A stretch of DNA of 64,000 nt from Janthinobacterium lividum. GTDB lineage: Bacteria; Pseudomonadota; Gammaproteobacteria; Burkholderiales; Burkholderiaceae_D. Of the stretch, positions 63,626-64,000 are shown piece after piece. The stretch covers positions 5,270,001-5,334,000 of the forward strand of contig NZ_CP139976.1 in the NCBI RefSeq assembly GCF_034424625.1, in the 5' to 3' direction. The stretch's first letter is position 1, and each line of letters opens with the position of its first letter. The notes under the pieces are model-generated. The model made no database searches and had not been told where the DNA came from. It saw only the letters and a list, made by a program, of their open reading frames with translations. The translations under genes and the position numbers were made by a program.

Positions 63626-64000
63626 CTACTTGCTCTTGTCCGGAAACGCCGGACGCTTGGGCTGCGCGGGCGGGTTCTTTGCCAGTTCGGCCTGGATCAC
63701 CTCGATCGCCTTTTCCAGCTGCGGATCACGTCCGGCGATGACGTCGGCCGGCGTTTGCTCGACGTCGATATCGGGCGGCACGCCTTCGTTTTCCACGCCC
63801 CAGCCATTTTCGCGCGTCCAGAACGCCAGGTTCGGCGCCGTGATGAAGCCGCCATCCATCAGCACGGGGAAGCCCAGCACGCCCACCAGGCCGCCCCAGG
63901 TGGCCTTGCCGATCAGCGGGCCCATGTTATTTTTGCGGAACATCCATGGCAGCAGGTCGCCGCCAGAACCGGCCGTCTCGTCGATCAGCATGGCGCGCGG
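63626..64000 (-). CDS. Tricorn-like S41 family protease, C-terminal part only
   Basis: The gene runs off the window; 124 codons are visible to the stop at 63626. The segment MLIDETAGSGGDLLPWMFR, NNMGPLIGKATWGGLVGVLG and FPVLMDGGFITAPN, then the ENEGVPPDIDVEQTPADVIA block and the Pro/Lys-rich tail, match the C-terminal core of tricorn-like S41 proteases (catalytic Ser lies in GSGGD). Domains upstream are not visible. Convergent with bpt. Confidence 0.85.
   Translation of the reverse strand, partial: PRAMLIDETAGSGGDLLPWMFRKNNMGPLIGKATWGGLVGVLGFPVLMDGGFITAPNLAFWTRENGWGVENEGVPPDIDVEQTPADVIAGRDPQLEKAIEVIQAELAKNPPAQPKRPAFPDKSK

Overview
The window reads as chromosomal DNA of a GC-rich betaproteobacterium of the Oxalobacteraceae, most likely Janthinobacterium or a close relative. 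I infer this from the flhB-flhA-flhF-flhG-fliA order, a PEP-CTERM protein carrying an MHFG motif, and a CqsA-type synthase beside a kinase and a regulator that match the Janthinobacterium quorum-sensing (Jqs) locus. No database search was possible, so family calls rest on motifs, length and context. I see no prophage, insertion sequence, integron or CRISPR array; nearly everything is ordinary chromosome.

Layout. Positions 1-6506 (minus strand) carry a flagellar export and regulation cluster, flhB-flhA-flhF-flhG-fliA, with fliA cut by the window edge. Positions 6.8-12.7 kb (minus) hold a fumarylacetoacetase-family hydrolase, rsuA, a candidate small RNA, and the operon rluC-HAD phosphatase-Rieske-S49 peptidase. 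rne is transcribed divergently from rluC with a long leader. Positions 16.6-21.0 kb carry chrA, moaA and an in-frame MobA-MoeA fusion. Next come a PEP-CTERM protein, rmuC, a truncated haemoglobin, an MFS exporter, a GIY-YIG protein and a MarR regulator.

Positions 26.3-30.1 kb hold the jqsA / jqsS-jqsR signalling locus (alpha-hydroxyketone autoinducer synthase, sensor kinase, response regulator), followed by an FtsX-type permease and an adenine deaminase. Positions 34.2-39.1 kb form the stress operon prkA-yeaH-ycgB. Positions 39.1-43.6 kb form an iron-uptake energising cluster, tonB-exbB-exbD1-exbD2 plus a TPR protein. It is preceded by a gene-free stretch with a Fur-box-like site and two possible small RNAs.

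Positions 43.8-51.1 kb are housekeeping: ribF-ileS-lspA-coaBC-dut, then a lipoprotein related to M48 peptidases whose zinc site is altered. Positions 51.3-58.8 kb carry a 46-residue membrane protein, an XdhC-like maturation factor, an AlkA-type glycosylase, an ECF sigma/anti-sigma pair with a small secreted protein, mug, and a two-subunit molybdenum hydroxylase with a Tat signal. The XdhC-like protein and the MobA-MoeA fusion probably serve cofactor supply for such enzymes. The right end holds an MFS/XRE divergent pair, two identical initiator tRNA genes each with its own promoter and terminator, a Nudix hydrolase, the N-degron pair aat-bpt, a REP-like repeat, and the C-terminal end of a tricorn-like S41 protease cut by the window edge.

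The most interesting items are the Jqs locus, the MobA-MoeA fusion, the FlhG protein that has lost its P-loop, the zinc-site-altered M48 lipoprotein, and the unannotated RNA candidates near 9.4 kb and 39.1-39.4 kb.
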